A stretch of 64,000 bases of DNA from SHLQ01 sp033344795 (GTDB lineage: Bacteria; Actinomycetota; Acidimicrobiia; Acidimicrobiales; SHLQ01): positions 3,038,001-3,102,000 of the forward strand of contig JAWPMS010000001.1 of NCBI GenBank assembly GCA_033344795.1, read 5' to 3'. This document shows, piece after piece, positions 25,974 to 35,188 of the stretch. How positions within the stretch are numbered: the first letter of the stretch is position 1; the number at the start of each line of letters is the position of its first letter. A program made the position numbers and the translations under genes. The notes under the pieces were generated by a model, which was given only the letters and a program-made list of their open reading frames with translations, was not told the origin of the DNA and ran no database searches.

Positions 25974-28011
25974 AGTCGACACCTCCCATCCGTTCAAGAT
26001 GGTCACCGAGTTCGAACCGGCTGGCGATCAACCCGACGCGATCGCCTCTCTGGCAGAAGGCATCGAGCGCGGAGACAAGTTCCAAACGCTGCTGGGCATC
26101 ACGGGTTCTGGCAAGAGCGCAACCATCGCGTGGACCATCGAGAAGGTGCAGCGACCCACGCTCGTCATCGCGCCGAACAAATCACTCGCGGCCCAGTTGG
26201 CAAACGAACTCCGCGAGTTCTTCCCTCACAACCGCGTCGAGTACTTCGTCAGCTATTACGACTATTACCAGCCTGAGGCATACATGGCTTCGAGCGACAC
26301 GTACATCGAGAAGGATTCGTCGGTGAACGACGAGATCGATCGCTTGCGCCACGCGACGACGTCTTCACTGCTCACCAGGCGAGACACGATCGTCGTGGCA
26401 TCGGTGTCGTGCATCTACGGCCTCGGTGCTCCAGAAGAGTACGAAGCGCAACTTCTCGTCTTGAAGAAGGGCCAAGAGATCGATCAGCGAGAGATCCTTC
26501 GATCCCTCGTCGACATGCAATACGAACGCAACGACCTGAACCTCGTTCGCGCCAAATTTCGAGTGCGTGGCGACACGATCGAGATCCACCCCGCATACGA
26601 CGAGACCGTCGTCCGGATCGAGATGTTTGGCGACGAGATCGAGCAGATCACTCGGGTCGATCCACTGACTGGCGAACGCGTCGCCGTCCTCGACGATGTG
26701 GCCATCTTCGCCGCAACCCACTATGTGGCGAGCGAGGAACGGCTCCGCTCCGCAGTCGTCGGGATCGAACAAGAGCTGCAGGAGCGGCTGTCGACGTTCG
26801 AAGAGGAGGGAAAACTCCTCGAGGCGCAGCGCCTTCGCATGCGCACGCAGTACGACCTCGAGATGATGGCCGAGGTTGGCTACTGCAACGGAATCGAGAA
26901 CTACTCGATGCACCTCGATGGTCGTCAACCGGGCGAACGTCCGTACACGTTGATCGACTACTTCCCCGATGACTACCTGATGGTCCTCGACGAGTCACAC
27001 GTTGCCGTGCCGCAATTGCACGGCCAACACGCTGGCGACCGGAGCCGCAAGGACATCCTCGTCGAACACGGTTTCCGCCTGCCGTCCGCAGCGGACAACC
27101 GGCCACTTCGGTTCGACGAGTGGCTCGAGATCACCAACCAGGTCGTATTCCTGTCGGCGACGCCGGGCAAGTACGAGATGGAGGTCTCCGATCAGGTGGT
27201 CGAACAGATCGTGAGGCCGACCGGGCTGATCGATCCCGAGGTCATCGTTCGTCCGACCAAGGGCCAGATCGACGACCTCGTCGAGATGATTCGAGAACGT
27301 GCCGAGCTCGATCAACGTGTACTCGTGACGACGCTCACGAAGAAGATGTCCGAAGACCTCACCGACTATTTGCTCGAGCTCGGCCTTCGGGTTCGGTATT
27401 TGCATTCCGAAGTCGACACGCTCGAGCGCATCGAGATTCTCCGAGACCTCCGTCTAGGCGAGTTCGACGTGCTCGTTGGGATCAACCTACTCCGTGAGGG
27501 ACTCGATCTTCCCGAGGTATCACTCGTGGCGATCTTGGATGCCGACAAGGAAGGTTTCCTGAGGAGTGAGACGTCGCTCATTCAGATGATCGGTCGCGCC
27601 GCTCGTAACGTCGAAGGCCAGGTTGTGATGTACGCCGATCAGGTGACCGACTCGATGCAGCGTGCGATCAGCGAGACGATGCGTCGTCGAGGTTTGCAGG
27701 TCGAATACAACGAGAAACACGGCATCAACCCACAAACGGTTCGCAAGGCCGTGACCGACATCTTGGCGATGCTTCGCCCCGCCGCGGAGACAACGGCGCC
27801 GAGACCGGGCAAGGGAAGCCGCGGCCGTGGGCTCGACGAGAGCCGACGTGTCATCGATGCCAACGGCATGGGCCAGACAGATTTGGAAAAGCTGATCAGG
27901 ACGCTCGAAGAGGAGATGCTCGAGGCGTCTGGCGAGCTGAAGTTCGAATACGCTGCACGACTTCGCGATGAGATCAAAGACCTCAAACGCGAGCTCCGCG
28001 AGATGGTGTGA
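25966..28011 (+). CDS. uvrB: UvrABC excinuclease subunit B
   Basis: 681 residues. This damage-verification helicase has Walker A GITGSGKSATIAWT, the beta-hairpin region YVSYYDYYQPEAY, DEXX motif VLDESHVAVPQL, motif VI LIQMIGRAARN, and the C-terminal UVR motif (LIRTLEEEMLEASGELKFEYAARLRDEI, in parts) that contacts UvrC. I chose ATG 25966 (MAEVDTSHPFK), preceded by GTGGAGAAAA from the repeat. uvrA follows after 27 bp, so coaE, uvrB and uvrA form one transcription unit. Confidence 0.97.
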   Translation: MAEVDTSHPFKMVTEFEPAGDQPDAIASLAEGIERGDKFQTLLGITGSGKSATIAWTIEKVQRPTLVIAPNKSLAAQLANELREFFPHNRVEYFVSYYDYYQPEAYMASSDTYIEKDSSVNDEIDRLRHATTSSLLTRRDTIVVASVSCIYGLGAPEEYEAQLLVLKKGQEIDQREILRSLVDMQYERNDLNLVRAKFRVRGDTIEIHPAYDETVVRIEMFGDEIEQITRVDPLTGERVAVLDDVAIFAATHYVASEERLRSAVVGIEQELQERLSTFEEEGKLLEAQRLRMRTQYDLEMMAEVGYCNGIENYSMHLDGRQPGERPYTLIDYFPDDYLMVLDESHVAVPQLHGQHAGDRSRKDILVEHGFRLPSAADNRPLRFDEWLEITNQVVFLSATPGKYEMEVSDQVVEQIVRPTGLIDPEVIVRPTKGQIDDLVEMIRERAELDQRVLVTTLTKKMSEDLTDYLLELGLRVRYLHSEVDTLERIEILRDLRLGEFDVLVGINLLREGLDLPEVSLVAILDADKEGFLRSETSLIQMIGRAARNVEGQVVMYADQVTDSMQRAISETMRRRGLQVEYNEKHGINPQTVRKAVTDILAMLRPAAETTAPRPGKGSRGRGLDESRRVIDANGMGQTDLEKLIRTLEEEMLEASGELKFEYAARLRDEIKDLKRELREMV

Positions 28012-28038
28012 AGGTGAATGTAGTGAAGGCAACAACCC

Positions 28039-30912
28039 ATGGCTGAACGACTGGTGGTTCAGGGGGCGCGAGAGCACAATCTGCGAAACGTCGACATCGA
28101 CTTGCCGCGAGACAAGCTCATCGTGTTCACCGGACTCAGCGGCTCGGGGAAGTCGTCGCTCGCCTTCGACACGATCTATGCCGAGGGTCAACGGCGGTAC
28201 GTCGAGTCCTTGAGCGCGTACGCGCGTCAGTTCCTCGGGCAGATGGACAAACCCGATGTCGACTTCATCGAGGGATTGTCTCCCGCAATTTCAATCGATC
28301 AAAAGAGTGCATCGCGGAATCCACGGTCGACGGTCGGCACCGTCACCGAGGTCTATGACTACTTGCGATTGTTGTTCGCCCGCATCGGCGTGGCGCACGA
28401 TCCGGAGACAGGGGAGCGGCTCGAGCGACAGACTCCACAACAGATCGTCGATCGCGTGCTTCTCATGGAGGAAGGCACACGATTCCAGGTCCTTGCGCCG
28501 GTCGTGCGGGGCCGCAAGGGCACCTACGACACGCTGCTGAGCGATCTGGCTGGACAGGGTTTCGCCCGCGCAATCGTCGACGGTGACTTGATCGAACTCG
28601 ATCAACTCGATGATGTCGAGCTCGAGCTCGAGCGATATGAGACTCACACGATCCAAGTCGTCGTCGATCGTCTGGTGCTTCGAGATGGGATCGAACGGCG
28701 GCTGACGGAGTCGATGGAGACCGCACTCGGCCTGGCCGACGGCGTTGCAGAGATCCAGATCATGCCGGCTGACCGGGATTCCGACGTGGCCCCCGAGACC
28801 GTCGTGTTCAGTCAGCATCTTTCGCGACCATCCGACGGCAAGTCCTTCGAAGAACTCGCGCCCCGCAATTTCTCGTTCAACTCGCCCTACGGAGCGTGTA
28901 CCCACTGCGACGGATTGGGGACCGTGTTCGAGGTCGATGAGCACCTCGTTGTCCCGAACCCCGAGGCAACCATCGACGAGGGAGCCATCTCTCCATGGTC
29001 GGGTGGCCGGAGTCGGTATTTCAGCCGGTTGGTCGAAGCCGTCTGCGCCGAGAAGTCGATTCCGCTCGATGTCGCCTGGGAAGACCTGCCGAAGGCACAA
29101 CGACAGCTGCTGCTGCGTGGCGGTCTGAAGAGCCGCGTCACCGTCCAGTACAAGAATCGTTTCGGTCGGGCCCGAACCTATGAGGCGAAGTTCGAAGGCG
29201 CGATCCCGTACCTGCAGCGCCGTCATCAGGAAGCAGAATCCGACAGTCAGCGCGAGCAGATCGAGGGGTACATGCGAACGGTGCATTGCCCGCACTGTGA
29301 GGGTGCTCGTCTCAACCCGTTGTCGCTCGCGGTGACGATCGACAACTACACGATTCATGACCTCTGTTCGATGTCGATCGGGGAGTCGGCCAAGACGCTG
29401 AACGCGCTCGAACTGAACGAACGCGATGCGATCATTGCCGAGCAGGTCGTCAAGGAGATCAACGCCCGAATGGGTTTCCTCCTCGATGTGGGTCTCGACT
29501 ATCTCTCGCTGTCGCGTAACGCCGCAACCCTCGCAGGTGGGGAGGCGCAGAGGATTCGGCTGGCGAGCCAGATCGGTAGCGGGCTTGTCGGAGTCCTCTA
29601 CGTCTTGGATGAACCGTCGATCGGTCTTCACCAGCGCGACAACAAACGTCTGATCGAGACGCTCGTGAGGCTCAGAGACCTGGGGAACACCGTCCTCGTC
29701 GTCGAGCACGACGAGGAGACGATCGCCGTTGCCGACCACGTGGTCGACATCGGCCCCGGCGCCGGCGAGCACGGCGGTGAGATCGTGCACTCGGGTAGCT
29801 ACAAGGCGTTGTTGAAGAACAAGAAGTCGATGACCGGCCAATACCTGTCGGGGCGTCGATCGATCCCGATCCCTCAGGTTCGACGGCCAACCGAGAACGA
29901 TTCGATCTGGGTGCGGGGCGCTCGAGAGAACAACCTGACCAACATCGATGTCGAAATTCCCCTTGGTGTTTTTGTGGGAATCACCGGTGTGTCGGGATCG
30001 GGCAAATCTTCGCTGATCAACCAGATTCTTCTGCCGAGTCTCATGCAACGGATCTACGGCTCGAAGATGCCGCCGGGACTGCACAAGAAGGTCGAGGGCA
30101 CCGAACACATCGACAAGGTGATCGCCATCGACCAATCGCCGATTGGGCGTACGCCACGCTCGAACCCTGCGACCTACACGGGTGTGTTCGACCACGTCCG
30201 GAAACTCTTCGCGGCGACGACCGAGGCCAAGGTGCGCGGCTACTTGCCGGGCCGGTTCTCTTTCAACGTCAAGGGTGGCCGTTGCGAGGCGTGCGCCGGC
30301 GACGGAACGATCAAGATCGAGATGCACTTCTTGCCGGACGTGTATGTGCCGTGTGAGGTGTGCAAGGGCAAGAGGTACAACCGGGACACGCTCGACATCT
30401 TGTTCAAGGGCAAGAACATCGCCGAGGTCTTGAACATGCCGATCGAGGAGGCCCTGGGATTCTTCGAGAATCAGCCACCGATCGCTCGCCACCTTCAGAC
30501 CCTCGTCGATGTCGGATTGGGGTATGTGCGACTCGGCCAGCCCGCGCCAACGTTGTCAGGCGGCGAGGCACAGCGTGTGAAGCTGGCCTCGGAGCTTGCA
30601 AAACGTTCGACTGGCCACACGATGTACATCCTCGATGAGCCGACTACTGGTCTGCATTTCGAAGACATACGTCGTTTGTTGACCGTGCTCAGTCGGCTGG
30701 TCGACCAGGGCAACTCGGTGCTGGTGATCGAGCACAACCTGGACGTCATCAAGACAGCCGACCACCTGATCGACCTCGGCCCCGAGGGCGGCACCGGCGG
30801 CGGACGCGTCATCGCCGAAGGGACGCCAGAATACTTGGCGACGATTCCCGAGAGTCATACGGGTCGGTTCTTAGCAGGCATGCTCGACAGGGGAGACTCA
30901 AGAACCGCCTGA
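28039..30912 (+). CDS. uvrA: UvrABC excinuclease subunit A
   Basis: 957 residues, the DNA-damage sensor with two ABC ATPase modules: Walker A GLSGSGKSSLAFDTIYAEGQ near 36 and GVSGSGKSSLINQILLPS near 650, signatures LAGGEAQRIRLAS and LSGGEAQRVKLASELA, and zinc-binding Cys pairs (CTHC, CPHC, CEAC, CEVC). The length is normal. It follows uvrB directly. The other excinuclease subunit gene, uvrC, is 2.3 kb downstream. Confidence 0.98.
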   Translation: MAERLVVQGAREHNLRNVDIDLPRDKLIVFTGLSGSGKSSLAFDTIYAEGQRRYVESLSAYARQFLGQMDKPDVDFIEGLSPAISIDQKSASRNPRSTVGTVTEVYDYLRLLFARIGVAHDPETGERLERQTPQQIVDRVLLMEEGTRFQVLAPVVRGRKGTYDTLLSDLAGQGFARAIVDGDLIELDQLDDVELELERYETHTIQVVVDRLVLRDGIERRLTESMETALGLADGVAEIQIMPADRDSDVAPETVVFSQHLSRPSDGKSFEELAPRNFSFNSPYGACTHCDGLGTVFEVDEHLVVPNPEATIDEGAISPWSGGRSRYFSRLVEAVCAEKSIPLDVAWEDLPKAQRQLLLRGGLKSRVTVQYKNRFGRARTYEAKFEGAIPYLQRRHQEAESDSQREQIEGYMRTVHCPHCEGARLNPLSLAVTIDNYTIHDLCSMSIGESAKTLNALELNERDAIIAEQVVKEINARMGFLLDVGLDYLSLSRNAATLAGGEAQRIRLASQIGSGLVGVLYVLDEPSIGLHQRDNKRLIETLVRLRDLGNTVLVVEHDEETIAVADHVVDIGPGAGEHGGEIVHSGSYKALLKNKKSMTGQYLSGRRSIPIPQVRRPTENDSIWVRGARENNLTNIDVEIPLGVFVGITGVSGSGKSSLINQILLPSLMQRIYGSKMPPGLHKKVEGTEHIDKVIAIDQSPIGRTPRSNPATYTGVFDHVRKLFAATTEAKVRGYLPGRFSFNVKGGRCEACAGDGTIKIEMHFLPDVYVPCEVCKGKRYNRDTLDILFKGKNIAEVLNMPIEEALGFFENQPPIARHLQTLVDVGLGYVRLGQPAPTLSGGEAQRVKLASELAKRSTGHTMYILDEPTTGLHFEDIRRLLTVLSRLVDQGNSVLVIEHNLDVIKTADHLIDLGPEGGTGGGRVIAEGTPEYLATIPESHTGRFLAGMLDRGDSRTA

Positions 30913-30930
30913 GATCTCCGATTGGGCGGG

Positions 30931-32193
30931 ATGGCCGCACCGACCGACGGATCGACGATTGTCCGACGTCGGCCTTGGACCGTGCTCGCCACCGTTCTGG
31001 CAACCGGATACTTCTTTGGAGTCATCGCCCGCGCCATCGAAGCCGAGCAGCTTGGCATCGACTTCGGTGTGTTCCATGCGGGCGGTTCGCTGATCAACTC
31101 GCAGGGGTATGACGCCGCGTATGACAATGCGGGCTTCTCTCGTCACCTTGCAACCGAGTACTTTCCCGCACTCGCGGAGTCTTCGACCGTCGCACACTTC
31201 ATCAGCCCGCCGACGTTCGGCTGGTTCGCACAGGGCCTGACCGTTTGGTCGTTCGAGGTTGCGCTCGTCATTTGGTTGGTCTTGTGCGCGGCAGCCTTGG
31301 TGCCGGCATGTCGGCTCCTCCGATTGCCGGTGTGGACGCCAGCGGTCTTGTTGCTCAGTCCGATGATGGCCCGCAACTTCGGGCTTGGGCAGACGGGCTC
31401 GCTCATGTTGTTGCTGTTCGCTGGGTTGCATTGCGCTCACGTGGAAGGGCGCCTGGTTCGTGGTGGAGTGCTCGCCGGATTGTTGATCTTGAAGCCACCG
31501 CTCGCATTTGGCTACGGGCTTTTGTGGCTGACGCAGGCCACGCGACATCGGTGGGCGATCATCACAGCGGCACTGACCGGCCTCGTGTTGTCGATCCCCA
31601 CCTTGACCGGGGGGTTCGGCCCTTGGCGCCTCTTCCTGGACTCGATGCTCGAGCGAACCGATGCGGAATCAGCATGGTCGCAGCAGTCCTCATCTCTCCC
31701 CGAGTTCTTGAAGTTGCTTCTTCCGCTGGCCCCGTCGTACGTGAGCGTGGCGTCGTGGCTCGTCGGCATCGCGGTGGCGTGGGGAGTGCTCATTGCAGTG
31801 AACCGCAGATTTGGAAGCGACGCAGAGTTCATGTCTGCGACCGCGGTCGTCGCCACGGTGATCGCGTCGCCTCACCTGCTCGTGTACGACTCGCTGATCC
31901 TCGTTGTGCCCGTAGCGGTGGCGTATCGACGCGGCCTGCTGACCGGAGACCGAGCCGGCCTGTTGGCCGCGGTCACCACGGCCTCGTACGCGTTTGGTCC
32001 CGCCGTCTACGAACTGCAATACGGCCTTGTGGGACGCGGCGTTGGACTGGAGTTTCCGGCCCTCGTTCTGTGTTCCGCACTGCTCGTGCGTTGGAACGAC
32101 GAGGGCCCAGGTGGCGACGGTTCGCTACTCCCGGTACTGCCGGATTCGACTTCCGTCGATCGTGAGCGCGAGGACCTGGTCGTCAGCGAGTAG
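30931..32193 (+). CDS. GT87/DUF2029-like polytopic membrane protein 2
   Basis: 420 residues with about 9-10 hydrophobic segments; shares the LLILKPPLAFGYGLLWL / LLWLKPNLAVAVPVVLLW pattern with the protein at 21202, so the two are distant paralogues. The expected activity is transfer of a sugar from a polyprenyl carrier on the outer side of the membrane; acceptor unknown. I prefer ATG 30931 to the in-frame TTG at 30922. The 3' end overlaps the convergent next gene by 69 bp. Confidence 0.8.
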   Translation: MAAPTDGSTIVRRRPWTVLATVLATGYFFGVIARAIEAEQLGIDFGVFHAGGSLINSQGYDAAYDNAGFSRHLATEYFPALAESSTVAHFISPPTFGWFAQGLTVWSFEVALVIWLVLCAAALVPACRLLRLPVWTPAVLLLSPMMARNFGLGQTGSLMLLLFAGLHCAHVEGRLVRGGVLAGLLILKPPLAFGYGLLWLTQATRHRWAIITAALTGLVLSIPTLTGGFGPWRLFLDSMLERTDAESAWSQQSSSLPEFLKLLLPLAPSYVSVASWLVGIAVAWGVLIAVNRRFGSDAEFMSATAVVATVIASPHLLVYDSLILVVPVAVAYRRGLLTGDRAGLLAAVTTASYAFGPAVYELQYGLVGRGVGLEFPALVLCSALLVRWNDEGPGGDGSLLPVLPDSTSVDREREDLVVSE

Positions 32194-33132
32194 TCGTTCG
32201 TCGACGGCCGTCAAGGTGTCTCCGGCGAGGTCGCCGTCGAGGTGCGACGAGAACCGTCCTGCCAAGGTGCCCCAACCGTTTTGTACCGACACGGTGATTG
32301 CGCCCACGAGGGCATCGCTTGACCAGACACCCCACGTGCGGCGACTGGCGTCCGCGACAGGCAACGGTTCTGGCAGATGGCCGATGGTTTCGTCGAGGGC
32401 TTCGAGGGCGGAGGCCACGTTGTCGCGTGCGACACGCAGTCGAATGGGCCCGTCAGGGGAGTCGGGCTTGTCATAGGCCAGGAAGTCGCTCCAGACCGCG
32501 GTCAGGTCGCCGCCGCTCTTGTTGAGGATGTCGCTCAGATGCGCCAGCGAATCCGGTCCGGTTACGCGCCAGTCGTGGTCTTCGTAGTCACCTGCGGCGA
32601 TCGAGGCCTGAAGGTTGTAGTTGGCGGGCCGGCGCTGCACGAAGGTCGTCACGCCGGAGCGTTCGGAATGTGCGGTGGCCTGTTCGGCAGCATCGAGGAG
32701 CGCGTCGGAGCGGATGACTTCGACCTCGAGACCGCGAGGGTGGGTGCGAAGAAGGGTGTTTGACGTGTAGTCGGCACCGGTTTCGAGGTGCGTGGCGATG
32801 ACTTCGCTCACGAGGTGATGATCGATGAACGGCGAGTCTGCGGTGACGCGGACGAGATGTTCTGCGGGGTAGTCGGCGATCACCTCGACGAATCGGGCGA
32901 GCATGTCGTCTGATGGTCCGCGGACGGTCGCCGCCCCATTGGCGCGCGCGATGGCCTCGATGTCCTGGTCGGTGGGGAGGTCGGAGATCGCCACGACGAC
33001 CGGTCCTTGGTCAAAGCCGGACAGGCGCCGAAGCACCACGTCGAGCACCGTCGCGTTGTCGAACGCCGCCATCTGATGATCCCGACGGTCCGATCCGTCA
33101 TGACCTGCTTGCACAACGAGCAGAATGCTCAT
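32125..33132 (-). CDS. SpsF/CMP-NeuAc synthetase-like nucleotidyltransferase-fold protein
   Basis: 335 residues. The N-terminal ~230 residues resemble the SpsF cytidylyltransferase-like fold: GFDQGPVVVAISDLPTDQ, DDMLARFVEVIADYPAEHLVRVTADSPFID. That aspartate-containing TADSPF motif is characteristic. The usual N-terminal nucleotide loop (ARxxSxRLPGK) is not seen; the chain begins MSILLVVQAGHDGSD, so catalytic activity is doubtful. The C-terminal ~100 residues are unlike SpsF and unrecognised. It is divergent from uvrC and convergent with the GT87-like gene. Confidence 0.72.
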   Translation of the reverse strand: MSILLVVQAGHDGSDRRDHQMAAFDNATVLDVVLRRLSGFDQGPVVVAISDLPTDQDIEAIARANGAATVRGPSDDMLARFVEVIADYPAEHLVRVTADSPFIDHHLVSEVIATHLETGADYTSNTLLRTHPRGLEVEVIRSDALLDAAEQATAHSERSGVTTFVQRRPANYNLQASIAAGDYEDHDWRVTGPDSLAHLSDILNKSGGDLTAVWSDFLAYDKPDSPDGPIRLRVARDNVASALEALDETIGHLPEPLPVADASRRTWGVWSSDALVGAITVSVQNGWGTLAGRFSSHLDGDLAGDTLTAVDERLLADDQVLALTIDGSRIRQYRE

Positions 33133-33201
33133 GGAAATTGCCTCCTGGAACCGCCCAGAGCCCCAAGTACGAGCGTCACGCTAGCCGGTTATGTTGGTCG
33201 T

Positions 33202-35052
33202 GTGGTTGAACGCCCCCCAACTGGCACTATCCCGGATGCTCCGGGCTCGTACCAATTTCGAGATCGCGATGGCCGGATCATCTATGTCGGGAAGGCGAAG
33301 AGCCTCCGAAGTCGGCTGAGTAACTACTTCCAGAAGAACCTTCCGATGCGCACCGCGCAGATGGTCAAGACGGCCGAATCGGTCGAGTGGATCCAGGTTG
33401 GCAACGAGCTCGAAGCATTGATGCTCGAGTACTCGTTGATCAAACAACACCGGCCCCGATTCAACATTCGTCTCGTCGATGACAAGAGTTATCCGTTTCT
33501 TGCCGTCACCGAATCCGATGAATGGGCGAGAGCCATGGTCATGCGTGGCAAGAAGCGAAAGGGTGTGCGGTATTACGGACCGTTCGGTCACGCATACGCC
33601 ATCCGCGAGACGCTCGATCTGTTGCTGCGGACCTTTCCGATTCGAACGTGTTCCGACAACAAGCTGCAGCGTCACGCAAAGTTGGGCAAGCCGTGTCTGT
33701 TGTTTCACATCGAGAAGTGTTCGGGCCCGTGTGTCGGTGAGATCAGCGCGGAGGACTACTCGGATCTCGTTGCCGATTTGATCAGCTTTCTCGATGGTGA
33801 AACCGACGCCGTCGTCGCCGACCTCGAAGCTCGAATGACGACCGCGGCCGATGCGTACGAATTCGAACTCGCCGCTCGATTGCGAGATCAGCTGGGTTCG
33901 GTGAGGAAGGCCATCGAGAAGCAGCAGATGGTTGGGCCACGCACCGACGACTACGACGTGATTGGCGTGCACGGCGATGAACTCGAGTCGGCGGTGCAGG
34001 TGTTCTTCGTGCGTCGAGGGCGCGTCGTGGGCCGCCGTGGCTTCGTGGTGGACCGGGTCGAGGAGCTCACAGACGCAGAACTCACCGACAAGATCCTCGA
34101 AGGCATCTACTCAGAGGAACCCGCCGTGGGTTATCCAAAACAGGTACTGGTTCCCGTCGAAAGCAGCGACCCGGAGCTGTATTCGGCGTGGATGGGGGAG
34201 CTGCGCGGATCGGCGGTCAGCGTCCGGGTGCCGCAGCGCGGGGACAAACGAGCGCTGCTCGAAACCGTGACGCGAAATGCGCAGGAGTCATTCACCCGCC
34301 ATCGGCTGAAACGTTCTGCCGATCACAACAGCCGTGCCCGAGCGCTCAACGAGCTGCAGGAGTATTTGGGACTCGAAGACGCCCCGCTTCGCATCGAGTG
34401 TTACGACATGAGCCACATCCAAGGAACCGACTACGTGGGTTCGATGGTCGTGGTCGAGGACGGTCTGCCAAAGAAGTCCGACTACCGGCGATTCAAGATC
34501 AAGACCGTCGATGGAAACAACGACTTTGCCGCGATGGCGGAAGTTCTCGAGCGGAGACTCACCAACTATCTGACCGATCGAGAGCGGCCCGTCGAAGAGC
34601 GCGGCAAGTTCGCCTATCCGCCGAACCTGATCGTGGTTGATGGCGGCAAGGGTCAGCTCTCGTCTTCGGTCGAAGTTCTGGCAGCGCTGGGGCTCGAGGA
34701 GGAGATCCCGATCGTTTCCCTGGCAAAACAGTTCGAAGAGGTCTACGTGCCTGGGCGCTCAGCGCCGATCCGGATACCGCGGCAATCAGAGGCGTTGTAC
34801 TTGCTGCAACGAATTCGAGATGAGTCTCATCGATTTGCGATCAGCTATCACCGCCAGCTTCGGGGCAAACGAATGACGGCATCGGTTCTGGACGAGATTC
34901 CGGGCCTGGGGCCAACGCGAAAGGCGCGACTCTTGAAGGAGTTCGGGAGCCTCAAGGCCGTGAAACAGGCCACCGAGTCCGAGCTGGCCGAACTCTCATG
35001 GCTGCCCGGCAATGTGGCCAAAAACGTGTGGACCCATCTTCATTCGGCGTGA
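33202..35052 (+). CDS. uvrC: UvrABC excinuclease subunit C
   Basis: 616 residues. The N-terminal GIY-YIG nuclease domain (PGSYQFRDRDGRIIYVGKAK, about 12-90) makes the 3' cut, a UVR motif follows near 205-240 (FELAARLRDQL), then the RNase H-like domain for the 5' cut (IECYDMSHIQGTD, LIVVDGGKGQL) and C-terminal helix-hairpin-helix motifs (IPGLGPTRKARLLKEFGSL). I chose GTG 33202 (VVERPPTGTIPDAPG), which matches the family N-terminus; there is no clear ribosome site. The 69-bp gap to the divergent neighbour must hold both promoters. Confidence 0.96.
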   Translation: MVERPPTGTIPDAPGSYQFRDRDGRIIYVGKAKSLRSRLSNYFQKNLPMRTAQMVKTAESVEWIQVGNELEALMLEYSLIKQHRPRFNIRLVDDKSYPFLAVTESDEWARAMVMRGKKRKGVRYYGPFGHAYAIRETLDLLLRTFPIRTCSDNKLQRHAKLGKPCLLFHIEKCSGPCVGEISAEDYSDLVADLISFLDGETDAVVADLEARMTTAADAYEFELAARLRDQLGSVRKAIEKQQMVGPRTDDYDVIGVHGDELESAVQVFFVRRGRVVGRRGFVVDRVEELTDAELTDKILEGIYSEEPAVGYPKQVLVPVESSDPELYSAWMGELRGSAVSVRVPQRGDKRALLETVTRNAQESFTRHRLKRSADHNSRARALNELQEYLGLEDAPLRIECYDMSHIQGTDYVGSMVVVEDGLPKKSDYRRFKIKTVDGNNDFAAMAEVLERRLTNYLTDRERPVEERGKFAYPPNLIVVDGGKGQLSSSVEVLAALGLEEEIPIVSLAKQFEEVYVPGRSAPIRIPRQSEALYLLQRIRDESHRFAISYHRQLRGKRMTASVLDEIPGLGPTRKARLLKEFGSLKAVKQATESELAELSWLPGNVAKNVWTHLHSA

Positions 35053-35188
35053 GAGGTGGTCCCCATTTCGCGAATCTCGGTCACCGTATGCCGGGAGCGC
35101 AGCCGACTTCATTGGCCCGTGGCTTCATCAGAGCCGATGTGACCGGTAACATCATCGCTGATGAAGCGCGGGCGGCCGGAGACGGCAC

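Noticed and set aside
28291..30492. Long open frame (733 codons) antisense to uvrA
   Set aside because: It lies wholly opposite a complete uvrA with all motifs, has no ribosome site or recognisable domains, and such frames are common opposite high-GC genes.
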